Shown: in pieces, positions 1 through 14,333 of the stretch
How positions within the stretch are numbered: position 1 is the first letter of the stretch
How the letters are laid out: each line of letters begins with the position of its first letter
NCBI RefSeq assembly: GCF_964355755.1
Contig: NC_092679.1
Coordinates: forward strand, 18,158,932 to 18,218,931
From: Antedon mediterranea
Lineage: Eukaryota > Echinodermata > Crinoidea > Comatulida > Antedonidae
Direction of reading: 5' to 3'
Length of the DNA stretch: 60,000 nucleotides
Position numbers and translations under genes: made by a program
The notes under the pieces: generated by a model
What the model saw: only the letters and a program-made list of their open reading frames with translations
What the model was told of the DNA's origin: nothing
Database searches by the model: none

Positions 1-3000
1 GTTGTTTTTATGCTGTAGGCTCACATTAGATTTCAATTGTATTTTCAACATGAATACGTCCATGAAATGTTTATGAGTACTCTATAACCATTTAGCTATA
101 AAATTAGAATGCTCCGTAATATTTCAATAGTGTTAAATGCTTATTGTTGAAGCTGTTATGATGTGGGCGGAGAAAGAACAATGATATATAAATCTTTAGA
201 ATGTACGCTTCCGTTATGAAATACGAACTTTTATACTACCTTTACTACCTTTTTATATGTAAAAGCTAGTCAACAATAATATGAAGAAAAAACTGTTGAA
301 AACGTTCTTTCCGGTAGGTTGGCACCATCACGAGTGTATATCCCCTAAACATTTCGTACCAGCAGTGTGCCTGCTAATACAATTCAAAGGCTATTCAAAA
401 TAGTTTACTGACTTTATACATAACATAACATATAAACGTATGCTTACTTTACTGGCGTACATATATCTTTAGATCCCCTCAGCATTGGTTTATTGTTTAT
501 AAAATAAAAAACATTTGCATACATGGCGTGCAAGTCTTAACTATTATACTTGAGCTGCAAAAATTGAAAAGAGACTTTGCACTGTGTAGATGTTCCCCTT
601 TACAATCCGTACGCCTACCAATAGCTGAGATTCGTACCTATTTATATTTATTGGTGTAAAAGAAATAAAAGTAGGGTGAGGGTTCAAGTTATGTGGTACA
701 ATAAATGGAAGAAAAATATTTTGATCCAGTAAATGAGGGAAAAATATTTTATCAAATATGCAAGAATTGTAGTACAGTATATACGGTAGGCCTATATTGA
801 TATCAAGTTATAACATCTCTCTTGATTCAATACATTGATTACATTGTCTGTTTCGAAAACAACTATAAAATATATGCTCTATTCGGTATAGAAGAGTTAT
901 ATGATCCTTTTCATACCGTACGTGACCTAGAAACCCATTTACAATTGAATTGGTTCAATGAAAACATTTTAAATGAAAGATGTGGAATCCTCACTGTAAT
1001 ATCGCGTGTATTCGTTCAAAATTGAAACTAATCCACAAGCATTAGATATACACTAGCAGTCTGGTAATTAAAAAAAACTGACGCAAATATTTTTCAATAG
1101 TGAAACGTAGTTAGTAAATGTAGGTAGGTGGATAAACTAGTATATTTCAGAAAGAAAAAAAAGGTAATGTATTTCAGTGTTGGCCTGTAACTTTGCAACG
1201 CCAAATGCGCATTACAAATAGTCCATGGCGTTTTCAACTGATACAGTATGTAAACTAATTGGCAAAACATATGACGTATTTTCTATTAATACCATCTACT
1301 TCATAAAAATAATAATTATTATAAACAATTCATCACTATAGTGATCTTGAAACGGCAATACCAATAATGTTTAAAATTCATTCGCCGAATTAACCTTGGA
1401 ATTATATTATTATGGCGCCGGCAGATTGCTGTAGGTTAATATATGCTAAGTTATACATTATAAATACCTTTGAAAATACACCGGTGTTGTGTATTATTGA
1501 TTACTGAACTAATACAGATTGGGCACGAACGGTAATTAAATAGTCTATACAATATGAATCATAATAATAATAGCCCTACTTTTATGTGAATTAATAAATA
1601 TGAAATTAATAAGCAGACCGTTTGTTGATTAGATACTGTCTATTTAGTCTTCATTTTTTTGTACCACGTTTGTTTCCTATAAAATATTTCAGTTTAAACG
1701 TTGGTAAACGTTTACAATTTTACAAATACATGGTATCTGACCATTATAAAAATGATTACGCGGTACTGTACTGTAGCTTCATTATCTGCTTACCATGCAC
1801 GGGTCATCTCCACTGTGCCATTATGCCTTGGCCTTCTCCTGTCCGTATATGGGTCAGCATCTCATGTGTATCACATGTAATGCCTGTATCATGGTTAAGG
1901 TTAGATACATGCGTCAGATGGGAGATCAAAGATTTTGAAATGCGATGGGGAATTTGAAGGGCCTACAGATTGTAAAATGTCCTATCTTTTGGACAGTGGG
2001 GCGTCTGGCACTCAACTTTCATCATTACATGCGATGCTGTATCACGGAATTTGCCCATGATACTGTATACATTTAGATAAAGTACCGACAATCGGATGGG
2101 CTTGCATGTGCGTATGGCTTTGGTGAAAATCCTTCAATAAAATCCATTAATATTAATCCAAACTATTGATTGAAACCTTGGGAATAAAAAGTTTCAAAGA
2201 GAACAATTGAATGGAGATACAAGATGTCCTATTGTCTAATACAATAGAACTCTTCCCAGGTTCTAATTTACACCTCACATTGTCTCGTGTTGTCTCTTGA
2301 TTGTGTTAGTGAAATGTAACAAAACGAACCATTTGAGCCCGAAATTAACCCATGAACACGCCCACATCAATAAGTATATTCTCGAACACCCCACTCGAAC
2401 ACAATTGAATTCATTTGATCCGTAGTTATAAAATATTGTAATTGCGACAGATATTTCACGATTGTTCTCAGACTTTCAAAATATTAGATAATTTAAATAA
2501 AAAACCCTGATTTTCACAGAAACTTATGGTATTAGATTGTCAACTAAATTCCAGGAAAATGGAATAAAATAGAGGCCAACTATAACTTTACATAGACTGT
2601 GCCAATGCTTGGTGAAATAAGTAATTTTTTCATGCAAATAAGTGGTTGTAATTTCCCATATAGATAGGCGGAGATTTTTCTCTCTACAGTATGTACAGTA
2701 TATTAGTAATGTCTGATAGTTCTCTACATGGAAACCATATTGGGATACAGTCTTTGAAATATACCGAATTTCAGAAAAATCATACGTCATAATATTCGCT
2801 TCTTGTGTGATTTGTGTTGAAATTGTGAGCTAGATAGAGTTAATGCTTTTTCTCTACATGTTCACAATACTTTCAGTATCTATTTCTGTGAGGTTTTAAA
2901 GTTTTTTCTTTTGCCTTTACAAATTACATTAATATACATTTTCTATATACATTTAATGGGGAAATTGTTTTATGCTTGCTTGGAAGTAAGACCCACCACA

Positions 3001-6000
3001 AATTAGGAATAAGATTTAACTTCTCCAGTAAAGTGAAGTAGGCCACCGGCCTGGCCATCTGTAATTATATAATACGACCTTGAAGGCTTGTTGGTTTTCT
3101 ATGTTTACCGAACAATTTCAATATTTTAGTTTCGTTTCAATAGAATTTTCTAAAGAGTTTTTAAGCCGTCAATTCAGCAACTTTTTTGTATTCTGTTCCC
3201 GTGCTGTGGTTTTACAATATTGTGTTATGCGTAGGATAACTTAGTTGTTAATCCCCAGCCATAAAAGAATACGCTTTTATTTAAAGTCTTTTAAGCAAAA
3301 TCAATCACTCGTGACCGGAGAGCATAATAACAAGGTAGCTCTATTCAAAACCAGCACATTTCAATTCATGAATAACAATAGACGAGAGTTTTCCACCAAA
3401 ACGAAATGGAATAGTCATTAGAATTGCAAAGTAGCTCCACACAACAGTGAAAGACTTTAATTATTCTGCAGAAAAGGCCACAGAGGAGTGTACCTTAGCA
3501 CGAAATAGGCAGATAACTAACTAACATCGATGGATTCTGTTTCACTACAGGGCTAAGTTGCAGTCGTTGTTCACTAGGAATTTATACTTTATTTAATTTG
3601 AATGGTAATCAACTAAAGATTAATCTCTGTGTCTGTTTTTTTAAAATACAAGGTAAGACTTGTTTTTCATCTTCTTTCGATAATGCATTTAGATGTTCTA
3701 GTTGTTGCGTCATCAGCATTTCTCCAGGACAGCGATTTTGTGTTTTGTGCTGCAATCTGTATTGAAACGCTCGCGCTTACTTTGAACATGGAGAACATAA
3801 ATAGTAAACAAATTCCCAACATAACATTTAAATACATTGCACACAGTTCGTAGTATATTTAATTAGTCCTCAGATTTTATTTAGTCACACGTATGGAAGG
3901 CAATCGCCGCCAAAAATACACGTATATTTTTTTGGCATTTCAAGCATTGGCCTTTTTAGTATCGTTTGTATATCACTGTTTGCATTGTGTACCAGGTCGG
4001 TACATATTTACTTATAATGTACTTTCTGGATTTTAAACAATATGATGGATGTGGTTTTACTATTGACCTATAAATTATAGGTTCATGGTTTTTTACCAAC
4101 CTAAATCAGGTACGTTTTCTTTCATGTAAAAAGTAAATGTTGTGCACTGTACACGAATGACACGCCTATTCGTGTAACCGCACCTTTATATTGTCCAAAC
4201 TCCCGGTATGTGCTTACTTTTTAAAAGTATTGTTTACCAGACGTGTAATAATTTTGTTGATTTTAGATCTACTGTTAATTATAATAAATTGGATATCAAT
4301 TTGTATACAACTGAATTAGAAAATCAGACAATAAAAGCTAGTAAGATTTGTGGTAGATTTAAGAGGCCTGGCGCCAATAACGAGCGTCCCAGTGTGTTTT
4401 GACAACACTTGTTTTCTAATTATGCACAATTGTTAATTGATCTGATGCAGCCTTTTAGGGTGCAAGAAACTCATTTTACTTGCCTATTGTTATTTTTTCG
4501 TAATTCGTTATGGTCCAATGAACACAAGGCATTTTTTAAAGAGTGATGCAACCCGTGAACAAATCCCTTAGGCTATTGTTAGAAAAAGAAATGGTTTTGT
4601 GAATACCTGTATATGGTGGCGTTTTTTTTAATACACATTTTGTTAATCCAGTGTCTTAAATTATAGATATTCCTAACTAACAATAAATATAGTGAGGGTA
4701 CTAGTATTACATGATAATTAATACAAAGATGTGATGTGCGATAAATTACACTTCACATACTGTACTGAATTTTATCAATATTGATAAACGATTTCACTTT
4801 TAGGTGGTCTAATTATACAACACCCTAAATTTGAACACGTCTAATTTTTAGCGTTTTGCACGGGCCGAGGTCAACCCCACAAAAACCTTGCAGTTATACA
4901 TGAAATCGTAATACCGTGTTATACCGTAGTTCATAATCCTAAGTTGTACAATATACTTGCATGCATTATGAATTAATATGAGTTTATATTAAGGATTTTA
5001 ATAAAGGATGATTTTATAAACACAGCCTTATACGGGTTTCCCTTTGCATATTTTTACTAATTACAGTAACTAATTATTATTTTGTGACGTACCAGTATAT
5101 GAATATGAAATTTCCAAAAGAACAAAGAATTTTCTAGAGCTTATGCAGTTGGTCCTACTACTATTGTTACGTCATGGGCAGTAATTATTTACACGGGGGA
5201 AGATGTTGGCTATCCACCAAAATTAGTTGTAAGTTCTCATGAAACCAAGTATTTTCTCGGGTAAATAACCAATAATAATATAAGGGTATATAGCAGGACA
5301 CACACTATGACTGTTGCAATTATTATGTTCTTACAGTTAACATATCAATGAAATGCGGTTGTGTAATTAATATGTCTGTACAGTAACACAATTATAGAGG
5401 AAGTAAATATTGACAACCTATCATATTTCTGTTGTGACAAAGTAATAGTCCTTGGTGGTATTTCTTTTACTGTACTGTATAATATTTTTTGATATTTTAT
5501 TGTGATTTTCTATATTGACTGTTTTCTGCATGTACGTATATTGTTATTATCTCTGCAGTGTATATAAGAGGAATTTCTAATGTATTTTTATATTGGACCA
5601 AATAAAGAATAATAATACTGTAATTAGTATTATTGTATTATTTTGATTAATGATTCCATTATTCCCAGATTGTCAGGGAGGAAGTAAATAAAATATTTCA
5701 TTACCAAATTGTTCAACGGTGAACTATCCATGCCCATGCTGTAACCCAATATCATATTTGTTTTTAATTTATTCAAATATAGGTATGTAACTTGTTAAAC
5801 ACAATTCCGTTTGATGTACCGCGAAATAGGAGCCAATACTGGCCAATAAAGCGAACGAAATCTATGAGCGTCCCATGTGAATCCATCAATTGCTACTTTG
5901 GGAGTTACGTTATGCCCCGTGTAAAAGCACCATTGATTATGATGAATGAAGCTAGCCACTTATACAAATATTATATATTCTCTTTCTTGCTCATCGGTTT

Positions 6001-8039
6001 ATTACCGGTCATATAAATATAGGCCAGTGAACGAGTCAACCTCGAAGGCTTCACTCGACACATTATATTTAAATCTTTAATTAAATAACATGATTGCTCG
6101 GTTTGAGAATAATTTATGTTACAAGAACAATAATTCTATGAAAACCACGCACAACAACGCTCTACTATATCGTTTATTGAATCCCAATAACTCGGAGATC
6201 ACAATTATAACTTTGAATGATCTAGACGTAATTGTATTATAATTTACAATTGTACTATTTGCTACAGGCATAAATTACATTGAAATCGATAGAACTCAGT
6301 TTTTATTTATTGCGTATTGCGCTTTTTTGTGACTAGCTGTTTTGTTGAAATTCCATATTTAAAAGAGAAATTTTGTATTGCACCTTAGAGAATATTCGGG
6401 TCACGGCAAATAACCTATTTTAAAATGTGTAATATAAGCTGTATACAGCTGATTTAATTGGCGATGGTGTTTTACAGAAAACTTTTAACTAAAAAGAAAA
6501 GATAACATTAATATTTACTAGAGACCACCGTATGTGAAATTCTAATAAAAGTTTGATGAGATTTGTGATATGGTCGAACCTGGTCGATGGATCCACCCTT
6601 AGGCTAACCTTGATCTACATAGCAATGCATTGCACTTTGAAGGATACAATTGGAAACCATGCGCAAATAAAAAACGGCGTCCCTAGAATTATCGGAGGCC
6701 TATTGTACCTTTGGGGATTTTACCACAATCTCTGTTTGGCTATTGCAAAGCTATTAACAATCGATCTGTTTCAAGGTAAAACTATAATTTTAGGAAAATA
6801 ATTTTTAACATAATTATTACAATACAACAACGTAGTTGTTTATTGTTTCAGTAGATATTACATGTTGCAAGTCATAAAGAAAGAATTAGGCAAATTTCAA
6901 ACATTGTTTTAAAATGTCGCAAAGCATTTATAAATTTAATATCGTACAGTGGCTACACAACTAAATGCGATTAGTGTAATAATAATAAAATCATACATAG
7001 TATTAAAATTGCTCCAATTGATCCAATTTCTACTGTAGGCCTATAATCAGCACATTTTTGTGATAGTAATGAGAATTCATTTTCCCTTTGAACATCAACT
7101 TTGCATCTCTAACTATTCTTGCAAAGTTAAAGCAAATTTAATTTAGGTCCTTGGTTTTTACATTAGATTTTACCATTTTGAGTGAAATAACATTTGCTGG
7201 ATTCTTTGAAAAGAAGGTTTAGCTAGTTACATATACAGTGTATTTGAACAACACTTTAAATGTTTGGTAAAAATCTTACAGCAATGCAAATATTAGCTAT
7301 TGAATTGTACTTTAAAAAAACAACCTTGATAAAATTGTTGTAGACTGGATCCGATTATTTTTGCAAGTGTTCAGGTTGTTGTTGACGGATAACATACACA
7401 CCAAGGTCGCATGTAGCATAACTTTGGTATGTGGACGTACGCCGCATCCCCGGGGTGGCTTATCTGGATTTAATGGTCAACCAGCATTGCGGATATAATA
7501 TAAAAGCAAACTTCTACATTTTTTGCATGTTTTCCCCCGCTAATTTTCTGTTTTAATATATCAAGAAAGTTTAGTAACTTTGTAATTTCTTTTCACTTGG
7601 CCAATGATATAAAAACGGGGAGGAATGTCGCCATTTAGTTCTCTTTTGTTCTCTTTTGTTTTGAGGAGTTGAAGAAACTTTATATTAAAAGGCAACCATT
7701 TTCGTCTTTGATAGATTTTGAAAAATTCCTTTTGGTAACAACTTTCGATATGTAATGTGGATAACAATGCAATTGTAGCCTAACTAACTACCCATTTTCA
7801 TCGTGGAATTTAAATTGCCAATGACCCTATTTTAACAATTGTTGCGGGTTATTGTTTTGTCTTACGAATAGTAAGCTAGTGCCAAGCTTGTGATTTTGAA
7901 GAAAGCAATTACCAATGGAATGTGTCAGTACTACGCGTGGGCTATGGAATGCTTTTGGGTGTGATAGTTCTGCGCATGATCCAGCTTTCTGAGGAGTTGG
8001 AATGTGCATTCGCTTAAATTATAGTACGCCCAGTTTGTA
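1..8039. other. AT-rich upstream DNA with no recognised gene
   Basis: Only short open frames occur (for example 1622-1957, 5792-6016 and 6553-6801), and none has family resemblance, exon-like splice flanks on both sides or coding-like composition. A strong donor-like site (CAAG|GTAAGA) lies at 3652/3653 but its upstream exon cannot be defined. A probable retroelement 3' tail ends near 5616 (ccaaataaagaataataata). Confidence 0.5.
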
Positions 8040-8163
8040 GTAGGCAGAAAGTAGAGGTTAGATCAAGCACCGCGGGATACTTTCAATGAAAAAATGGAAT
8101 AACTAGTTCGTGTGAAACATTACGTCGGAACATTTTATAATAAGAAATACTCCCGATAGATAG
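8040..8163 (+). promoter_or_regulatory. Possible promoter and untranslated first exon of the AHNAK-like gene
   Basis: The AHNAK-like coding exon starts behind an acceptor, so a 5' exon must exist upstream. At 7900-8165 the DNA is richer in CG dinucleotides than its surroundings, and a good donor (ATAG|GTAAGA) occurs at 8163/8164. The intron would be about 3.0 kb. This is a guess; the donor at 3652 is an alternative. Confidence 0.25.
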
Positions 8164-11100
8164 GTAAGAGTAGAATTTATTGTAGTTTAAAGTTTAACAA
8201 CGAAAGTTTCAGAATATATTATGCGATGGCTGTAGATTCCACCAAGAAGGAGGCGAGGCCTTAATAACTAACTTAACAGCATCGCTGGCCGACCACACTG
8301 ATAGAAGGGGGTGTGTCTTACTTCTTAAATGAAACTACATGGAGTAAAGTGTTACTCCATGGAAACTAGCACAATTTCATTTATTTCTAAGAACTTTCTT
8401 GATAATTATTATTACTTGAACCCGTTTTATATGTATTAAGATTTTATATATTACTAGTGTTAAAGTTTACAAGCAAGTTTGCTACATCCACAGAGATGCG
8501 TGAAACTAGGCCTAGTACTAGTAGAAGTAAGCCTATTGTAAATCATGAAAGCCATTGCTACTGTTGTTACCACATGTTAAAATTGGTACAACACACATCC
8601 CTGGGACAGTCTTTAGGAATCTTATAAATAATAGTGTTCAGAACACTAATGATGTTTTATGATTTAATTCCAGAAATACAGGTATATATTGCACTAAGAA
8701 TTCTTAAGATACATAGGCCCAGACATTTGAATTTGGTACCCACTGGTTGGGTCTCCAATAATGTGGGGGCTCCCTTCTAATTTAGTAATTAACATAAGCT
8801 GCAATCCAGTAGGCTAACTTTTGTTTCACTTGTCTTTGCACATTAAATACATTTCTAATGTATTTTAAATGACTGTATGTCACAATATTTAGAGTAGATC
8901 TTTACTTCAAGTGGGTTATTTTGGAAGAAAAAAACATTAATTAAGAATTATATATATTTTCCCCTTAAATTTGCCATTTTAATGTTGCATGATAGTATAA
9001 TTAAATTTGACCCAAAAATAGTTTTAAAGAAATTTTACCTAAAAAAAATTGTCAAAAGTAAACTTTTCTTGAAAAGCTCAGACTATGCAAATATTGTAGT
9101 CATCAACGCTTTTAATTTAAACAATTTGTACAGTATTCTAGATGCTTTCCAGACGGCTAAAATATGTCGGGGAAACTGTACTGTAAGTAGTAAAGCCTAA
9201 ATAATAAAATTATACCTAAGGCCATGAGATGTATTTTCCTGTATTCAAAATACAGTAATCTGGAAAAATTGTCCTTTTAGCCGGGATGAGGGCTCGAAAT
9301 ATTGGGAAACTCCAGTAGTACATATTATTAATATACTGTAATTATCAGCAGTGTTTAGTAGGAACATGATCTAGGGCTACAGGTAGTAACGTCTTGGGTC
9401 ATGCTTCATTTACTATATAATTTGTTTTTGACTGAACACCTCCCCCACCCAACCCCTCTAAAAAATAGCCTATTTGTAAGTTCTGTACAGCAGAGATTAA
9501 TGACTGATGACCGTCAATTTGTGTTTTTGTGTGATGAAATTAATTAACAGTTACTTGGTATTAAGTTTTTTGTAATGAAGTCCTGTATGTAACCATTTTA
9601 CACCAATGCCTCACTTTGGATGCTCCCATTTTTTTTAACACTAAACAGCAACTATTTTGTTTGATTATTTACTTGATATTAACATTATATTTTAGTACTT
9701 CCATGTTTGAAAAATCCTGGATCTTCCCCTGCTCTACCAATCAATTTAGTGTAGTAAATTTATATCTGTGATAAAAAGGAGTAATTGGTGTTATGAGAGG
9801 GTGTTTGATCACACCTAAACGTGTATCCATACAAAGCTAGTTTGCTAATTTTTTTGCACTGAATCAATAATCCATTACCTTTCCTTTTCAAAGTCATCAA
9901 CGTGTAAAGGATTGATCTCATGCAGTGTAATTCAACCATAAAAATATGAATATTTTAGTTGTGATTGAATTGTCTCGGATTGAAAATAAATTGTATCTAT
10001 AGCAGGGTTGTAGTTTAAGGCACTTTAGGTGCAAATACATGTAAGTAAAGGAGAGTGGTATGGTAAGAGTACTGTACATGCTGTACAGTAGTTCTGATGC
10101 TTCTGGGTACTACAGTATAGTATTTGATAAAACTCGGAAATTTAGGTTGCATTACCACATTTAAGATGAGTACAGTACCCTACTTCAATACCCTACTTAG
10201 ATAACCATCTAATTAAAAAAAATGCATAATTATTACAGTACAGCTTACAATATTATTCTTTCACCAATTTTTAAATAAATGAATTTTGCACCATATTTTG
10301 TTGATAAACTGACTTTTTTTACAATTTCTACACAGGGAGATAATGATAACATGCTGAAATCAATCTGTTTATTTTAGAATGATGTTTTTTCTGGTGTGTC
10401 TGTCAATCATTCAAGCAATATGATGCATTTATTATAGACTAGTCATACAGTATTAATAATAGTAAATTGTTTTCAGAATAAATCAATTAAATTGTTATTA
10501 AATGAGGAGATGTTGTAAATGAAGATGCTAAAACCATTCGGTCATGTCAAATATTTAGCAATTAATAACCAATGACAAATTGTTCTAACCATGTTTTTTT
10601 TTTCCAAACTTATAAGTTAATAACATTTTACATAGTTTAAATATAGTACAGTCGTACTGTCAATGCCTCAGCAAACATACAGTATTGATTTTAAATCTAT
10701 TATGAATATTTGTTTAGTAGTGCATTGACTTAAATAGTAAATAGTTGGTGATAATTTAGACATGTACACTTTACACATATGTTGTAATTGGAGTTTCAAG
10801 TGCCATCTCATAGTTGAAATAATACAGAGTAGGTCATGCACAAATAATAGTAGATCTACAGGTTCAGTACTAATAATAAGCAGTATGCACCACTTATAAT
10901 GCCTATCAATATTTAGGTTCCTACTTTTCTTTTGGAATAGTATTTCTATTGCACAGATAGGTTGTAAGCGATTTGCATGGCTTAACATTTTTGATTTTTG
11001 GCCAATGAGCTTCTGGTTGACTATTTTAAAAATTTAAATAAATATTTTTTTTGGATCCAATTTTTGGTCAAAGTGAATAAATTTGCGCACGCGACTGCAG

Positions 11101-11189
11101 CCATGTATAAGATGATTTTCCAATGGATTCAAATCAAATCATTAAATAGTTTACATTATAATAATGTGAATATTTTGTATTTTTTACAG
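8164..11189. other. Non-coding DNA before the AHNAK-like coding exon
   Basis: AT-rich sequence with many TACTGTA/TACAGTA words (dense at 10060-10200). I see no coding sequence. It ends in the pyrimidine tract and acceptor at 11189. Confidence 0.5.
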
Positions 11190-14100
11190 AAATCTAAACA
11201 TTGGCTGGAGGTTAACAGACTATCGACATGTCTTTTAGCGTGTCAATAGGAGGTGACGGAGGAGGTTTTGGCCTTGGTGGTGGAGTTGACTTAAATCTTG
11301 GAGCTGATGTTTCTGCAGATGCAAAAGTAGATGCTGGAGCAGCTATTGTATCTGATGTGAAAGGAGATGCTGGAGCCAATGTTGGAGCTGATCTTAATGC
11401 TGGAGCTGGATTAGCAACTGACATCAATACTGATCAAAAAGCTGGAGTTGATATTGATGCAGATAAAATAGCTGGAGTTGACATAAATACAGACAATAAA
11501 GTTGACACCAATGCTGGAGAAATTAATCTTGATAATACCTTGAATGCTGGAGTAAATACTAATGTATCAAATGGAATTAAAAATGCTGCTGATTTAGAAA
11601 CATCTGCTGGAGCTGATGTTAATGTTGGACTTAATGCTAGTTCAAATGCTGATACAATGTTAGAAGGATCATTGCCATCTAAAACAATTAATGGAGAATA
11701 TGAAGCTGATCTTCCGGATGTATCTGCTTCAACAGAACTTAATGCTGGAGCTGAAGTTGAAGCAGCAGCTAGTACTAAACAACACAAACATCATAAGAAA
11801 GGATTCGGATTTGGTCCGTTTAAATTTGGATTTGGAAAAGACAATTCATCTTCATCTTCTTCCTCGTCATCTTCATCCTCATCCTCATCTGATGAAGATT
11901 CAAGAAAAGTGGAGGGTGGTTTTGACGGAACGGTAAATGGAAAGAAGAGTGCTAAAAGGAAAAAGAGGCGCAGTGGCGGATTTGGTGGAAGATTTAAATT
12001 GGGTAAATCGGATTCTGATAAGCATCACAGAGAAGAGTCAGACGTAAAAGTTGCAGCAACAGCAGATGCAGGAGGATCTTCTAAACTTCCGGAGGGTGAA
12101 GCAGGAATAAATCTAAAAGCTGATGTTAAAAAACCAAAACATAAAAAGAAAAAGAAAAGTGGTTTTCGGTTTTCTCTTGGAGGCAAGAAAAAATTAGAGG
12201 ACTCTCTATCCTCATCGGATGAAGATGAAGATAAAAGTAAAAATCAAAGTGGAATAGGTATTAAGTTTCCAAAAATTGATACTCCAGATATGGACATTTC
12301 ACATGATACTGAAGCAAATGTAAAAACCGGTAAGCCTAGTGTTGGTGGAGCTATTGGAATTGGTGGTGAAGTTCCGTCCACAGACATTGGTATTAGTGGA
12401 CCTAAAATAGATAGTGGTGCTGATATTAATGCAAGAGTTGGCAAAGTTAACCTTCCATCTGGTGATTTAGATGTTAAAGGTCCAAATGTTGGAGGGAATA
12501 TTGAAGGTGGTGTTGGAATAGGTGCAGATATCAAGGGTAGTATTCCTTCAGGTGATATAGATGTTAAAGGACCTGAAACTGATATTTCAACGCCAAACCT
12601 CAACATTGGTTGTGATTCTGATATTGGAGGAAAAATAGATGTACCAAGTGGTGATGTAGGTATTACAGGACCTGGTCTTGGATTTGGAGGTGGTGCTGGA
12701 ATTGATTTTGGCACTAAAGGGTCATCAGCCGACATTGACATTAAAAAGCCTGAAATTGGTGGCAGTGGTATTGGAGATTTAAATGTTGATGTTCCTTCAG
12801 GCGATCTTGAAGTTAAAGGACCTTCTGGTGGTATTGATCTTGGTGGGAATATTGGAGGTGATATTCCTTCAGTAGACACTAAAGGACCTAGTTTCGGTAT
12901 TGGAGGTAGTGCAGCAGTTGTTGGAGATTTAAAAGGTGATATGCCCTCTGCTGATCTTAATACAGATACACCTAATTTAGGAATTGGAGGAGGTGTAAAA
13001 GGTGATATTCCTTCAGCTGATCTAAACATTAAAGGACCTGGCATAGGAAGTGGAATTGGTGGAAACATGGATGTTGATGTGCCAACTGTTAACCTTCCAT
13101 CTAAAGGTGGAATTGGTGGTGATCTTAAAGGCCCTAGTGTTGATGTTGGGGGTAATTCAGGAATTGGTATTGGTGGTGATATCCCTTCAGCTGATGCTTC
13201 AGTTAATATTGGTGGACCCAGCATTAATATTGGAGGAGATGTTGAGAAACCTGAAGTTGGAGGAGATATAGATGTTGATGTACCAACTGTTAGTGGAGAC
13301 ATTGATGTTAAATCACCAAAAGGAAAGAAAATTAAAAAACCTAAAATCTTATCATTCAAGAAAGAAAAGAAACCAAAGATAAAAGCTGATGTTGATGCTT
13401 CTACTGAAGTAGATGGGAAAAAGCACAAAGGTGGATTTGGACTGCACTTTCCTAAGTTTGGTTTTGGCGGAAAGGGTAGCTATGACACCAATACAGATGT
13501 GGGTGCTAATGCTGATGTAGAGGTTACAGGTATTAAAGATATTAGTAGTCCAAAAGCAGGAATAGAAGGTGATGTCAGTCTTGTTGCACCAAAAGTAGAT
13601 GCCGATGTTAAAGTTGCCAAACCTGATGTCGATGTTAATGTTGCTACACCTGATCCCAATGTTAACATTGGTAAACCTGATGTCAATATTAACGGTGGTA
13701 AACCTGATGTTGATGTTAACATTCCTAAACCTGATGTTGATGTTAACATTCCTAAACCTGATATTGACGTTGATGCACCTGATGCTGATTTGTCTTTCGG
13801 TGCAAGTGGAGATGTTGATCTTCCAAAAGCTAATCTTGATGTTTCAGATGTAGACCTGGATTTAAATGCTAAGACAAAAACTCCAAAGAAGAAAGGAACT
13901 TTAAATTTGTCATTCAGAAAAAAGAAACACAAACCTGAAGGATCTGCCACTCTTGAAGGTGATGTAGAGGGCCCAAAAGCAAAAATGCCTAAAATAAATA
14001 TTCCATGTCTTTCACCTAGTGGGAAAGCTACTGTAGATGCAGATACATCTGCGTATGGTGCTAAAGTTGATGTGCCCAAAGCTGATGCGGATATAGATGT

Positions 14101-14333
14101 AGGAGTAGATGCTAACGTTGATGCAAAAGTTAAAACTAAGAAACCCAAGAAAAGTGGATCATTTGGAATTAAGATGCCTAAATTTAGTGGAAAAAGTCCT
14201 GAAGCAAAAATGGATGTTGGTGTTAAAGGAGAGATCGATGTTGACTTACCAAAAGGTGATTTAGATGTTGGTGGAAGTGCTGAGTTCAATGCACCAAGTG
14301 TCCGAGGAGGAGCTGGAATTAATTTGCCAGAAG
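11190..14333 (+). CDS. AHNAK-like gene, first coding exon (coding from 11228)
   Basis: A pyrimidine-rich acceptor (ttttttacag) ends at 11189, leaving a 38-base 5' leader before the ATG at 11228, so at least one untranslated exon lies upstream. The donor is AAG|GTAAGT after 14333, phase 1. The exon encodes residues 1-1035. It starts with the Gly-rich MSFSVSIGGDGGGFGLGGG, then about 170 residues of Ala/Gly/Asp/Asn repeats. Around 11800-11890 come a His/Lys patch, an FG patch (GFGFGPFKFGFG) and a run of 15 serines ending in DED. Two more basic/acidic modules follow near 12000 and 12200. From about 12370 to 13310 the repeats read like AHNAK (IPSGDIDVKGP, DVPSGDLEVKGP). The start is the first ATG after the acceptor and the frame is open from there. 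The open frame running past the donor to 14473 is intron read-through. Confidence 0.85.

Noticed and set aside
1622-1957. 111-codon open frame
   Set aside because: It has no family resemblance, a composition like the surrounding DNA and no splice-site support.
6553-6801. 82-codon open frame
   Set aside because: It has no recognisable domain and no support beyond being open.
12244-13428. 394-codon open frame on the minus strand
   Set aside because: It is the mirror of the Gly/Asp repeat codons of exon 1 and consists of Ser/Pro/Thr repeats with no splice or start context of its own.
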